Below the pieces are notes generated by a model. The model did no database searches. It was not told the origin of the DNA and saw only the letters and a list, made by a program, of their open reading frames with translations. Of a DNA stretch of 64,000 nt, positions 27,958 to 37,082 are shown piece after piece (positions within the stretch are counted from its first letter, which is position 1; every line of letters begins with the position of its first letter). The stretch is from Bradyrhizobium sp. CCBAU 51627. GTDB lineage: Bacteria > Pseudomonadota > Alphaproteobacteria > Rhizobiales > Xanthobacteraceae. The stretch spans positions 1 to 64,000 of the forward strand of contig NZ_LBJG01000087.1 in the NCBI RefSeq assembly GCF_028128765.1. Reading direction: 5' to 3'. The position numbers were made by a program, and so were the translations under genes.

Positions 27958-28464
27958 ATGCTGTCTTTGATGACGCTGGGCACTGTAACCCGGCCGCGTA
28001 CGGCGATTGCTTTCGTCGCTGCAACTCTCGTCCTCGGTGGAACTGCCACCGAAGCTTCCGCCAAATCCAGGCATCACCGGTACTCTCACCACCATCACGG
28101 CCATCAAGCCCAGGACGATTCCAACGCGACCTTCGGTTGGCGCAATGCCAATGCGTCCATGACGCCGTCGTCGGGCACGGGCCGGACCTTCTCCGGAATG
28201 GCTTCCTATTACGGCAATGAGTCAGGCAGCCGCACCGCTTCCGGTGCGCGCTTCAACCAAAACGCCCTGACCGCCGCGCACCGTTCGCTGCCGTTCGGCA
28301 CCAAGCTGCGCGTCACCCATGGCGGCCAGAGCGTCATCGTCACCATCAATGACCGTGGCCCGTTCGTACGCGGCCGCGTGCTCGACCTCTCCACCGGCGC
28401 TGCCCGCGCCATCGGCCTCACCGGTGCCGGCGTCGGCCGCGTCACTGCGGAAGTCGTCTCCTGA
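27958..28464 (+). CDS. Septal ring lytic transglycosylase RlpA-family protein
   Basis: A 168-residue secreted protein. The signal region ends near residue 35 (ATEASA), followed by a histidine-rich stretch (39-49, SHHHHGH), and then an RlpA-like double-psi beta-barrel (about 80-165). GMASYYGNESG opens the domain, and catalytic-type residues His108 (AAHRSLPFGT) and Asp132 (INDRGPF) are present. There is no SPOR domain, so it is a short RlpA. It may cleave or remodel peptidoglycan. The His cluster could bind metal. Confidence 0.9.
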   Translation: MLSLMTLGTVTRPRTAIAFVAATLVLGGTATEASAKSRHHRYSHHHHGHQAQDDSNATFGWRNANASMTPSSGTGRTFSGMASYYGNESGSRTASGARFNQNALTAAHRSLPFGTKLRVTHGGQSVIVTINDRGPFVRGRVLDLSTGAARAIGLTGAGVGRVTAEVVS

Positions 28465-28548
28465 CGGCGCTTCGCGCGCCTCAGCCGACACGCGCAGTTT
28501 TCATCATCGTCCGCAGGGACATGAGCAGTTTGATGCGCGCGTGAAACA

Positions 28549-28582
28549 AGCCCGTGGTCTTGGGGGACCGCGGGCTTTTTTG
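28549..28582 (+). terminator. Rho-independent terminator after rlpA-like gene
   Basis: AGCCCG(T)GGTC and GACC(G)CGGGCT pair across a TTGGGG loop, followed by a T tract. It lies 85 bases after the stop. Confidence 0.8.
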
Positions 28583-28603
28583 TTGGGCTCATCATTCTCG
28601 CTC

Positions 28604-28682
28604 GCGTCCCGGACGCGCTGCAACGCGCCGGCGTTGCTGCGCAGAGTCGAAGAGATGCTGCGCTGCGCCCGGGGCACGAGAG
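28604..28682. repeat. Palindromic repeat, TCCCGGACGCG family, copy 1
   Basis: Begins CGTCCCGGACGCGCTGCAAC and ends GCGCCCGGGGCACGAG; a shorter relative is at 45448-45506. It lies just after the priA stop, between convergent genes. Confidence 0.7.
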
Positions 28683-28688
28683 GAGAGA

Positions 28689-30899
28689 TTACAAAAAGCT
28701 CTGCGGATCGACGTCCACCTCGAGCTTCTGGTTGCCCGTCGGCTTCGGGCACACCGCGAGCCAGTTGCGCAAGTAATCCGAGAGATCGAAACCGCGCGCC
28801 GATTTCACCAGGATGCGGAAGCGGTAGCGGCCCTTGATGACGGCGAGCGGGGCTTCGGCGGGGCCCAGCACCACGACGCGCTCGTCGCGCGGCGCCAGTG
28901 CAACGAGCTTGCGGCCGAGCCCTTCGGCGCTCGGGCGATCGCCTGCGGAGATGATCAGGCTCGCGAGCCGGCCGAACGGCGGATAGAGCGTCTTTTCGCG
29001 CAGCTCGATCTCGCTGTCGTAGAAGGCCTCGCGATCGCAGGCGATCAGCGCCTTCATCACGGGGTGCTCGGGCTGATGCGTCTGCAGGTATCCGACGCCG
29101 CGACCCTGCTCGCGTCCGGCGCGGCCGATCACCTGGTTGAGCAATTGCCAGGTGCGTTCGGCCGCGCGCGGATCGCCATTGGAAAGACCGAGATCCGCAT
29201 CGACGACGCCGACCAAATTGAGCCGCGGAAAATTGTGACCCTTGGCGACGAGCTGCGTGCCGATGATGATGTCGACGCGCCCCTCCGCGATCTCGGCAAG
29301 CTCGCTGCGCATCGTCTCGATCGAGGTGATGAGATCGCTCGACAGCACCATGGTGCGCGCCTCGGGGAACAGCGCGGCCGCCTCCTCCTGCAGGCGCTCG
29401 ACGCCGGGGCCGACCGCGACCAACGATTCCTCCGCGGCGCAATGCGGACAGGTCGGCGGCCGCGGCATCGAGAAGCCGCAGTGATGGCAGACGAGGCGTT
29501 GCCGAAAGCGGTGATCGACCAGCCAGGCATCGCAGATGGTGCAGGCGAAGCGATGGCCGCAGGCACGGCACAGGGTCAGCGGCGCATAGCCGCGGCGGTT
29601 GAGGAACAGCAGCGCCTGCTCGCGCTTTTCGATCGCACCCCTGATCTCGCCGGCCAGCCGCGGCGAGATATAGCGGCCGCGCGCCGGCGGCTCGCGGCGA
29701 AGGTCGATGGCCTCGATATGCGGCATATGCTGCCCGCCGAAGCGCGAGGGCAGCGCGACGCGCTGGTAGCGGTTCTTGCGCGCATTGACCTCGGACTCGA
29801 CCGATGGCGTTGCCGAGGCCAGCACGATCGGGATTTTTGCGATATGCGCGCGCACCACTGCCATGTCACGGGCGTGGTAATGCACGCCCTCGTCCTGCTT
29901 GTAGGCCTGGTCGTGCTCTTCATCGACGACGATGAGGCCGAGATTGGTGTAAGGCAGAAACAACGCCGAACGGGCGCCGACCACGACCGGCGCGGTGCCT
30001 TCCGAGATTGCCGCCCAGTTGCGCGCGCGGGTGCGCGGGGTGAGCTCGGAATGCCACTCGATCGGGCGCACGCCAAAGCGCTGCGCGAAGCGATCGAGGA
30101 ACTGGCCGGTCAGCGCGATCTCCGGCATCAGGATCAGCGCCTGTTTGCCGCGACGGATGGTTTCCGCGACGGCCTCGAAATAGACCTCGGTCTTGCCCGA
30201 GCCGGTGACGCCGTCGAGCAGCGCGACGTGGAAGGTGCCGTTGGCCGCGAGCGCGCGCATCGCATCGACGCCGGCACGCTGCAGCGGCGAAAAATCCGGG
30301 AGGCCGAACTCGGGATCGGGGCTCGGTGGCGGGGGCGGCGGCGGCATCGGCTCGACTGTCAGCGTGCCTTCATCGACGAGGCCGTCGATCACGCCGGCCG
30401 AGACGCCGGCTTCCCTGGCGGCCTCGGACTTGCCGTGCAGCAGCCGGTCCGACAGCAGCTCGATCACGCGCGCCCGCGCCGGGGTCAGCCGCCGCGGCGG
30501 ATCGCCGGTCAGGCGCACGCCTGCGCGGACGCGCTCGGGCCCGAGATTCTCGCCCATCCGCAGGCACATGCGCAGCACCATGCCGCGCGGGCTCAGCGTG
30601 TAATTGGCGACCCAGTCGACCACGGAACGCAGCTCGCCCTTCAGCGGCGGAATGTCGAGTTTCTCGTTGACCTCCTTGAGGCGATTGTGCAGGCGTGGAT
30701 CGGGACTGGCGTTTTCCCTCCAGACCACGGCGAGCACCTCGCGCGCGCCCAGCGGCACACCGACGAGATCGCCCGCCTTCAGCTCCATGCCGCGCGGCAC
30801 CTTGTACGAATAGGTCTGGTCGAGCGCGACCGGCACCAGCACGTCGACCATGCCGGTCGCATTGGCGGGGGCGGCGTTGCTGCGCGACGTGTGATCCAT
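28689..30899 (-). CDS. priA: Primosomal protein N' (PriA helicase)
   Basis: A 736-residue replication-restart helicase. The 3'-DNA-binding domain (about 17-110) is followed by a helicase core with Walker A GVTGSGKT (230-237) and a DEAH-like box VVDEEHDQAYKQ. A zinc-binding cysteine cluster of paired CxxC motifs (CRACGH, CTICDA, CHHCGF, CPHCAAE) and helicase motifs such as VGTQLVAKGHNFP-like IIGTQLVAKGHNF follow. A poly-Pro run at about 185-192 separates the domains. It restarts stalled forks. Divergent from the recombinase gene. Confidence 0.97.
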   Translation of the reverse strand: MDHTSRSNAAPANATGMVDVLVPVALDQTYSYKVPRGMELKAGDLVGVPLGAREVLAVVWRENASPDPRLHNRLKEVNEKLDIPPLKGELRSVVDWVANYTLSPRGMVLRMCLRMGENLGPERVRAGVRLTGDPPRRLTPARARVIELLSDRLLHGKSEAAREAGVSAGVIDGLVDEGTLTVEPMPPPPPPPSPDPEFGLPDFSPLQRAGVDAMRALAANGTFHVALLDGVTGSGKTEVYFEAVAETIRRGKQALILMPEIALTGQFLDRFAQRFGVRPIEWHSELTPRTRARNWAAISEGTAPVVVGARSALFLPYTNLGLIVVDEEHDQAYKQDEGVHYHARDMAVVRAHIAKIPIVLASATPSVESEVNARKNRYQRVALPSRFGGQHMPHIEAIDLRREPPARGRYISPRLAGEIRGAIEKREQALLFLNRRGYAPLTLCRACGHRFACTICDAWLVDHRFRQRLVCHHCGFSMPRPPTCPHCAAEESLVAVGPGVERLQEEAAALFPEARTMVLSSDLITSIETMRSELAEIAEGRVDIIIGTQLVAKGHNFPRLNLVGVVDADLGLSNGDPRAAERTWQLLNQVIGRAGREQGRGVGYLQTHQPEHPVMKALIACDREAFYDSEIELREKTLYPPFGRLASLIISAGDRPSAEGLGRKLVALAPRDERVVVLGPAEAPLAVIKGRYRFRILVKSARGFDLSDYLRNWLAVCPKPTGNQKLEVDVDPQSFL

Positions 30900-31012
30900 G
30901 GATGGAGAATCGGAACCTTGCGGGCCTGGAGGCTAGCGCGCCGCGGGCACCTTAGCGAACAGTAAACTTGTGTGATGCGATATACTGCGTGGAATCATTT
31001 CGTCCAGAGCGC

Positions 31013-31978
31013 ATGAGCAAAGCAGCCGCCCCGAACATCGAGCTCGCCAGCGCCGATCCCTCGATCGCACAAGAGATGGCGCGCTGGCTGTCGCATCTCG
31101 GTGCCGAGCGGCGGCTGTCGCCGAAGACGCTGGAGGCCTATGGCCGCGACCTGCGGCAGTGCCTGGATTTCCTCTGCACTCATTGGGGCGAGCGCGTCAC
31201 GCTCGAGCGTTTCGCCGCCCTGGAGGCCACCGATGTCCGCGCCTTCATGGCGATGCGCCGTGCCGACGACATTGCCGGCCGCTCCCTGATGCGCGCGCTG
31301 GCGGGCCTGCGCTCGTTCGGCCGCTTCCTCGAGCGCGAGGGCAAGGGCAAGGTCGGCGCACTCTCCGCGATACGTGCACCCAAGGTCGCAAAAAGCCTGC
31401 CGAAGCCGCTGCCGATGGCATCGGCAAAACGTCTCACCGACGCCGACGAGCGCGCCGGCGAGGAACGCGAGACCTGGATCCTGGTGCGCGACGCCGCCGT
31501 GATGGCGCTGCTCTATGGCTCGGGCCTGCGCATTTCCGAGGCGCTCGGCCTGAAGCGCCGCGAGGTACCGCGCCCCGGCGAAGGCGACGTGCTTGTCGTC
31601 ACCGGCAAAGGCAACAAGACGCGCATGGTGCCGGTGCTGCAGAACGTGCTGGCGCTGATCGACGAATATGTCGCGATGTGCCCGCATGCGTTACCGCCGG
31701 AGGGACCGATCTTCGTCGGCGCGCGCGGCGGTCCCTTGAGCCCGCGCATCATCCAGCTCGCCATGGAGCGGCTGCGCGGCGCGCTGGGCCTGCCCGACAG
31801 CGCCACGCCGCACGCGTTGCGCCACTCCTTCGCCACGCATCTTTTGTCGTGCGGCGGCGACTTGCGCGCGATCCAGGAATTGCTCGGACATTCCTCGCTC
31901 TCGACCACGCAAGTCTATACCGGCATCGATTCCGAGCGGCTGCTGGAAGTCTATGCGAGCGCGCATCCGAGACGCTGA
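31013..31978 (+). CDS. xerC: Tyrosine recombinase, XerC type
   Basis: A 321-residue phage-integrase-family recombinase. The SAM-like core-binding domain is at about 17-110. The catalytic set is complete: Arg173 (GSGLRISEALGL), Lys199 (VTGKGNKTR), His267 and Arg270 (HALRHSFATH), His293 (LGHSS) and nucleophile Tyr302 (TQVYTGID). It would resolve chromosome dimers at dif with XerD. ATG 31013 is preferred over 30968. Its place beside priA, and the absence of integration hallmarks, argue for a housekeeping Xer protein rather than a phage integrase. Confidence 0.92.
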   Translation: MSKAAAPNIELASADPSIAQEMARWLSHLGAERRLSPKTLEAYGRDLRQCLDFLCTHWGERVTLERFAALEATDVRAFMAMRRADDIAGRSLMRALAGLRSFGRFLEREGKGKVGALSAIRAPKVAKSLPKPLPMASAKRLTDADERAGEERETWILVRDAAVMALLYGSGLRISEALGLKRREVPRPGEGDVLVVTGKGNKTRMVPVLQNVLALIDEYVAMCPHALPPEGPIFVGARGGPLSPRIIQLAMERLRGALGLPDSATPHALRHSFATHLLSCGGDLRAIQELLGHSSLSTTQVYTGIDSERLLEVYASAHPRR

Positions 31979-32080
31979 AGCAGGCGCTGATTCCTGACAT
32001 CAAGCTGTCATCACGCGCAGGCCTCTTGCGCGGGCCGCGCGGTTCGGTCAATCGTTGCAGAACCGAGACAGGAGGGATTC

Positions 32081-32671
32081 ATGAGCGCACACGAAAGCAT
32101 GGAGCACGCCGAGCATGCCGAGCACGCATCGGGCGAGAACAAGAAGATCGCCCTTCTGATCGCGGTGCTTGCGCTGTTCCTGGCCATCTCGGAAACGCTC
32201 GGCAAGGGCGCGCAGACCGAATCGATCAGCAAGAATGTCGAGGCGGCCAATCTGTGGGCCTTCTTCCAGGCCAAGAGCGTTCGCCGCACCGTGGTGCAGA
32301 CCGCCGCCGAGCAGGGCAAGTTGACACTGGGCTCCGCCAGCGACGACGCCATGAAGGCCGCGGTGCAGAAGCAGATCGACGACTGGACCAAGACCGCGCA
32401 GCGCTACCGCTCCGAGCCCGACACCGGCGAAGGCACCGAGCAGCTCGCCGAGAGGGCCAAGCACGCCGAACATGAGCGCGACGAAGCGACCGCGAAATAT
32501 CATCACTTCGAGCTGGCGTCGGCCGCTTTCCAGATCGGCATCGTGCTGGCGTCAGCGACCATCATCACCGGCATGATCGCGCTCGCCTATGTCGGCGGCC
32601 TGCTGACGCTCGCCGGCATCGTCATGACCGGACTCGGCCTGTGGTGGCCGCATCTGCTGCATTTGCATTGA
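32081..32671 (+). CDS. DUF4337 domain-containing membrane protein
   Basis: A 196-residue protein of the DUF4337 type. The His/Glu-rich N-terminus (HAEHAEHAS) is followed by a membrane helix at about 22-38, a charged helical region (45-150) and two more membrane helices at about 155-190. It has a near-ideal ribosome-binding site (AGGAGGG 4 bases before the ATG). Function unknown. Confidence 0.85.
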   Translation: MSAHESMEHAEHAEHASGENKKIALLIAVLALFLAISETLGKGAQTESISKNVEAANLWAFFQAKSVRRTVVQTAAEQGKLTLGSASDDAMKAAVQKQIDDWTKTAQRYRSEPDTGEGTEQLAERAKHAEHERDEATAKYHHFELASAAFQIGIVLASATIITGMIALAYVGGLLTLAGIVMTGLGLWWPHLLHLH

Positions 32672-32705
32672 AGGGGCGCGGCGGCGCCTGTAGCCACACA
32701 CAAAG

Positions 32706-32878
32706 CGTCATGCCCCGGCTTGCCGCCTTCGCTAAGCTTCGGCGAGCCGAGCACCCTGCAGGCCTCGGCATAACCTTGGTGGAGCCGGGACCGGGGCATC
32801 CAGTACGCCGAGGCCCCTCGGCTCAGCCACTGCTGCCTCTGGAATACTGGATCGCCCGGTCAAAGCCGGGCGATGACA
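32706..32878. repeat. Composite palindromic repeat downstream of DUF4337 gene
   Basis: Bounded by GCGTCATGCCCCGGC on the left and GCCGGGCGATGACAG on the right, with inner inverted segments (e.g. CGGCGAGCCGAG region; ACTGGATCGCCCGG). It fills the gap between two convergent genes. It resembles two fused repeat units. Confidence 0.7.
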
Positions 32879-32897
32879 GCGCGTGTGTGGCAGACAG

Positions 32898-33428
32898 CTA
32901 CCGCGCTTCGTGCACGCTCTTGCGGAAGCGTTGGATCAGGCGGAGCGTGCGCGAGGACCAGCCCTCGCCATTGCCTCTGATCAGCTCGCGGATGCGGCGC
33001 TTGACCGGCTCGACCAGTTCGGTGGCCTTGGCGCGCAGCCTCAAGACCAGCTCGTAGAGCCGCTCGAACCAGTGCATCTCCAGCAGCTTGTCGCGCGTGA
33101 CGTCGAACACGAAGGCGGTGACGCCGACGCCGAGCATCTTGGCGAACAGGATCGTGAAGACCGCGCTGGTCCAGTATTCGTGCGTGAGCAGCCAGAGGCC
33201 GACCAGCTTGAGCGGAAACAGCGGGATGATCGGAACGGCGAAGACGATCAGCGTCATCGCCGGGGACAGGGCATCGACGCGTTCCGCCAGCCAGGCCTTG
33301 AACCGGGCAAGCGGGATCAGCGCGACGACCTTTGCAACGATCGGCTCAAGGTGGTCCCACAGCCAAGCTTCGATCAGGAAGATGATCGCAAGCAGGACCC
33401 AGACCGGTTGAAGGAGGCGGCGCAGCAT
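32898..33428 (-). CDS. Conserved small membrane protein, unknown function
   Basis: A 176-residue protein with three to four hydrophobic segments (about 8-24, 28-38, 55-78 and 85-105) and a basic, charged C-terminal half (130-176, rich in Arg/Lys/Glu). ATG 33428 (MLRRLLQPVW) is taken as start; the frame is open further upstream but that part is low quality. Last gene of the minus-strand lpd/suc block, 34 bases after lpd, so perhaps co-transcribed. I do not recognise the family. Confidence 0.75.
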   Translation of the reverse strand: MLRRLLQPVWVLLAIIFLIEAWLWDHLEPIVAKVVALIPLARFKAWLAERVDALSPAMTLIVFAVPIIPLFPLKLVGLWLLTHEYWTSAVFTILFAKMLGVGVTAFVFDVTRDKLLEMHWFERLYELVLRLRAKATELVEPVKRRIRELIRGNGEGWSSRTLRLIQRFRKSVHEAR

Positions 33429-33462
33429 GTGATGTCCCGCCCGGTTCGGCTCTGGGCGCGAC

Positions 33463-34863
33463 CTACATATGGATGGCCCGCTTGCTGACTGCAAGCGCGG
33501 CTTCCTTGATGGCCTCCGAGCGGGTCGGATGCGCGTGGCAGGTGCGGGCGAGATCTTCCGCACTGCCGCCAAACTCCATGAGAACGCATGCCTCGTGGAT
33601 CATTTCGCCGGCTTCGCGGCCGATGATGTGCACGCCGAGCACGCGATCTGTCTTCGCATCTGCGAGAATCTTCACGAAGCCGTCAGTCGTTTGGTTGACC
33701 TTGGAGCGGCCGTTGGCGGTAAAGGGAAACTTCCCGACGGTATAGGCGACGCCGGCCTGCTTCAGCTCTTCCTCGGTCTTGCCGACGGAGGAGACTTCCG
33801 GCGTGGTGTACACCACGCCCGGGATCACGTCGTAGTTCACGTGGCCGGCCTGGCCGGCGATGATCTCCGCAACCGCAACGCCCTCGTCCTCGGCCTTGTG
33901 CGCGAGCATCGGGCCGGCGACGACGTCGCCGATGGCATAGACGCCCTTCAGGCTGGTGGCGAAATGCGGGTCGATCTGCACGCGGCCGCGCGCGTCGAGC
34001 GCGACGCCGGCTTCCTTCAGGCCGAGACCATCGGTGTAGGGCACGCGGCCGATGCAGACCAGGACGACGTCAGGCTCGAGCGTCTCGACTGCACCGCCGG
34101 GAACCGGTTCGATCGTCGCTTTGAGCGCCTTGCCCGAGACGTCGACACCGGTGAGCTTTGCTCCCAACCTGAACACGAAGCCCTGCTTTTCCAGGATGCG
34201 CTGGAATTGCTTGGCGATCTCGCCGTCCATGCCGGGCAGGATGCGGTCGAGGAATTCGACCACGACGACTTCGGCACCTAAGCGCTTCCAGACCGAGCCG
34301 AGCTCGAGGCCGATCACGCCGGCGCCGACGATGAGCAGCTTGCCGGGGACCTTGTCCAGCGACAGCGCGCCGGTGGAGGAGACGATGCGCTTCTCGTCGA
34401 TCTCGATGCCTTTCAGCCGCGCGATATCAGAGCCGGTGGCGATCACGATGTTCTTGGTTTCGATCACCTGCGACTTGCCGTCGGCGGAGACTTCGACCTT
34501 GCCGGTGCCCAAGATCTTGCCGGTGCCCTTGAGCACGTCGACCTTGTTCTTCTTCATCAGGAACTCGACGCCCTTGACGTTGCCGTCGATGCCCTGCTGC
34601 TTGAAGTTCATCATCGCGGGCAGATCGAGCTTCGGCGCGGACACCGACACGCCCATCTTGGCGAAGGAGTGCCCGGCTTCCTCGAACATCTCCGAGGCGT
34701 GCAGCAGCGCCTTGGAGGGCATGCAGCCGACATTGAGACAGGTGCCGCCGAGGGTTGCGTTCTTTTCGACCACGGCGACTTTCATGCCGAGCTGGCTGGC
34801 GCGCACCGCGCAGACATAACCGCCAGGTCCGGTGCCGATGACGACGAGATCGTAGGTAGCCAT
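33463..34863 (-). CDS. lpdA: Dihydrolipoyl dehydrogenase (E3)
   Basis: A 466-residue flavoprotein disulfide reductase. The FAD site is GTGPGGYVCAV (10-20), the redox disulfide is Cys42/Cys47 (GTCLNVGCMPS), a central NAD site is VGAGVIGLELGSV, and the C-terminal active-site base is in HAHPTRSEA. It re-oxidises dihydrolipoamide of the 2-oxoglutarate dehydrogenase complex encoded just upstream. Confidence 0.98.
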   Translation of the reverse strand: MATYDLVVIGTGPGGYVCAVRASQLGMKVAVVEKNATLGGTCLNVGCMPSKALLHASEMFEEAGHSFAKMGVSVSAPKLDLPAMMNFKQQGIDGNVKGVEFLMKKNKVDVLKGTGKILGTGKVEVSADGKSQVIETKNIVIATGSDIARLKGIEIDEKRIVSSTGALSLDKVPGKLLIVGAGVIGLELGSVWKRLGAEVVVVEFLDRILPGMDGEIAKQFQRILEKQGFVFRLGAKLTGVDVSGKALKATIEPVPGGAVETLEPDVVLVCIGRVPYTDGLGLKEAGVALDARGRVQIDPHFATSLKGVYAIGDVVAGPMLAHKAEDEGVAVAEIIAGQAGHVNYDVIPGVVYTTPEVSSVGKTEEELKQAGVAYTVGKFPFTANGRSKVNQTTDGFVKILADAKTDRVLGVHIIGREAGEMIHEACVLMEFGGSAEDLARTCHAHPTRSEAIKEAALAVSKRAIHM

Positions 34864-34919
34864 GAGAGAAAGTCCCGTAGGTTTAGCGTGATGAGGATGT
34901 GTCAGCGTCCGCCGGCGCT

Positions 34920-35669
34920 TCAGCGTCCGCCGGACACATCGAGAATGGCCGAGGTGACGTAGGAGGCATCGTCCGACATCAGCCAGACGATCGCATTGGC
35001 GATTTCGTCCGCGGTGCCGACGCGCTTCATCGGCACCAGATGGGCCAGCCGATGATGCCGGTCGGGCTCGCCGCCGGAGGCGTGGATGTCGGTGTCGATC
35101 AGGCCGGGTCGGATCGCGGCAACGCGAATGCCTTCGCTAGCTACCTCATAACCGAGACCGATGGTGAAGGAATCCACCGCGCCCTTGGACGCGGCATAAT
35201 CGACATAAGTATTGGGTGCGCCGAGCTTGGCGGCGACCGACGACAGATTGACGATGACGCCGCCCTGGCCGCCGTGCTTGGTCGACATCCGCTTCACGGC
35301 TTCACGCGCACAGAGGATGGAGCCGGTGACGTTGACCGCCAGCACGCGCTGGATGCGCTCGGCCGACATCTCGTCGACGCGCACGCCGCTTTGGCCGACG
35401 ATGCCGCCATTGTTGACGAGAGCGCCAAGCGTGCCGAACTTGTCGGCTTGCCTGAACAGATCGAGGATGTCGCGCTCCTCGGCGACGTCGCATTTCACCG
35501 CGATCGCCTTGCCGTTGCTGGCCTCGATCTGCGCGACCACCTCGTCGGCGGCCTTCTTGTTGCTGGCATAGCCGACCACGACACGGTAGCCGCGCGCGGC
35601 GGCTGCAAGTGCGGTTGCCCGCCCGATGCCGCGGCTGCCGCCGGTGATGACAACGACCTTATCCGTCAT
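34920..35669 (-). CDS. SDR family oxidoreductase
   Basis: A 249-residue classical short-chain dehydrogenase. The cofactor motif is TGGSRGIG (9-16), NNGG is at 86-89, catalytic Ser143/144 lies in NLSS, and Tyr158/Lys162 in YAASK. Start ATG 35669 is supported by GGAGG 5 bases upstream. A positive residue in the TGGSRGIG loop is compatible with NADPH. It lies between sucB and lpd in the same direction, so it is probably co-transcribed; substrate unknown. Confidence 0.92.
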   Translation of the reverse strand: MTDKVVVITGGSRGIGRATALAAAARGYRVVVGYASNKKAADEVVAQIEASNGKAIAVKCDVAEERDILDLFRQADKFGTLGALVNNGGIVGQSGVRVDEMSAERIQRVLAVNVTGSILCAREAVKRMSTKHGGQGGVIVNLSSVAAKLGAPNTYVDYAASKGAVDSFTIGLGYEVASEGIRVAAIRPGLIDTDIHASGGEPDRHHRLAHLVPMKRVGTADEIANAIVWLMSDDASYVTSAILDVSGGR

Positions 35670-35733
35670 GCGCGCCTCCATGGTTCGACACGCGCCGCCG
35701 CGAATGGCGACGGCGCTCGCAGAGCGTCAGGGA

Positions 35734-36972
35734 TCAGAGATCGAGCACCAGGCGCGCCGGATCTTCCAGGCTCTCCTTGACCCGAACCAGGAAGGTGACG
35801 GCTTCCTTGCCGTCGATCACGCGGTGATCGTAGGACAGTGCCAGATACATCATCGGGCGGACCTCGATCTTGCCGCCGACGACCATCGGGCGCTCCTGGA
35901 TCTTGTGCATGCCGAGGATGCCGGACTGCGGCGCATTCAGGATCGGGGTCGACATCAGCGAACCGTAGATGCCGCCGTTGGTGATGGTGAAGGTGCCGCC
36001 CTGCATCTCGTCGATCTTGAGCTGGCCGTCACGGGCGCGGCGGCCGAAATCGGCGATGCTCTTCTCGATGTCGGAGATCGACTTGTGGTCGCAGTCGCGC
36101 ACCACGGGCACGACGAGGCCCTTGTCGGTGCCGACGGCGACGCCGATGTGGTAGTAGTTCTTGTAGATCAGATCGCTGCCGTCGATCTCGGCGTTGACCG
36201 CCGGGATGTCCTTCAGCGCCTGCACGACGGCCTTGGTGAAGAAGCCCATGAAGCCGAGCTTGGCGCCATGCTTCTTCTCGAACGCATCCTTGTAATGGGC
36301 ACGCAGCGCCATGACGTTGGTCATGTCGACCTCGTTGAAGGTCGTGAGCATGGCCGCAGTGTTCTGCACGTCCTTGAGGCGGCGCGCGATGGTCTGGCGC
36401 AGGCGGGTCATCTTGACGCGCTCTTCGCGGGCGGCGTCATCTGCCGGCGACGGCGCGCGAACCTGCACGGCGGCGGCGGGCTGGTTGACCGGGGTCGGCG
36501 CGGAGGCCGCACGCTCGATCGCAGCGAGCATGTCGCCCTTGGTGACGCGGCCGTCCTTGCCGGAGCCCGGAACGGTCGAGGCGTCGATGCCTGTCTCGGC
36601 CGAGAGCTTGCGCACGGACGGCGCGAGCGGGGCATCGGCCGGCGGCGCCTTCGCGGCAGCCGGAGCGGGAGCAGCCGCAGCGGGCGCCGGAGCAGCGGCG
36701 GGCTTCGCAGGCGCCGCAGCAGGCTTGGCAGCACCGGCACCATCGGTGATCTGGCCGAGCAGCGCGCCGACCGCGACGGTCGCGCCATCGGCGGCGATGA
36801 TCTCGCTCAGCGTGCCCGCGGAGGGCGCCGGGACTTCGATGGTGACCTTGTCGGTCTCGAGCTCCACCAAGGGCTCGTCGACGGCGACGGGATCGCCGGC
36901 CTTCTTGAACCAGCGGCCGATGGTGGCCTCGGTGACGGATTCGCCGAGCGTCGGCACACGAATTTCAGTCAT
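35734..36972 (-). CDS. sucB: 2-oxoglutarate dehydrogenase E2, dihydrolipoyl succinyltransferase
   Basis: A 412-residue E2 subunit. The lipoyl domain (1-78) has lipoylated Lys42 in ELETDKVTIEV. An Ala/Pro linker rich in AAPA repeats leads to the peripheral-subunit binding domain (about 120-158, LAPSVRKLSAETGID). The catalytic domain ends with YDHRVIDGKEAV, containing the active-site His and Asp. It transfers the succinyl group to CoA. Confidence 0.98.
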   Translation of the reverse strand: MTEIRVPTLGESVTEATIGRWFKKAGDPVAVDEPLVELETDKVTIEVPAPSAGTLSEIIAADGATVAVGALLGQITDGAGAAKPAAAPAKPAAAPAPAAAAPAPAAAKAPPADAPLAPSVRKLSAETGIDASTVPGSGKDGRVTKGDMLAAIERAASAPTPVNQPAAAVQVRAPSPADDAAREERVKMTRLRQTIARRLKDVQNTAAMLTTFNEVDMTNVMALRAHYKDAFEKKHGAKLGFMGFFTKAVVQALKDIPAVNAEIDGSDLIYKNYYHIGVAVGTDKGLVVPVVRDCDHKSISDIEKSIADFGRRARDGQLKIDEMQGGTFTITNGGIYGSLMSTPILNAPQSGILGMHKIQERPMVVGGKIEVRPMMYLALSYDHRVIDGKEAVTFLVRVKESLEDPARLVLDL

Positions 36973-37018
36973 GGTGTCTTCCTTAAGGGATCGCCAATGC
37001 GGTCATGAATTCAGGTGT

Positions 37019-37063
37019 CATCGCCCGCCCCGGTACGCGATTGCGCACAGGGCGGGGCATGAC
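37019..37063. repeat. Short palindromic repeat in the sucA-sucB gap
   Basis: TCATCGCCCGCCCCGGTACG and GGGCGGGGCATGACG form an inverted repeat around TTGCGCA. It lies in the 110-base gap, so it is transcribed with the operon. Confidence 0.6.
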
Positions 37064-37082
37064 GACGTCTTAAAAAAACTTC

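Noticed and set aside
27755..27970. 71-codon frame in the atpH-rlpA gap
   Set aside because: No ribosome-binding site or family resemblance; it runs into the rlpA-like start.
28554..30965. Plus-strand frame of about 800 codons opposite priA
   Set aside because: Shadow of priA, which carries full helicase and zinc motifs.
31013..31978. Phage or genomic-island integrase
   Set aside because: No attachment repeat, adjacent tRNA or mobile genes; the protein fits a housekeeping Xer recombinase.
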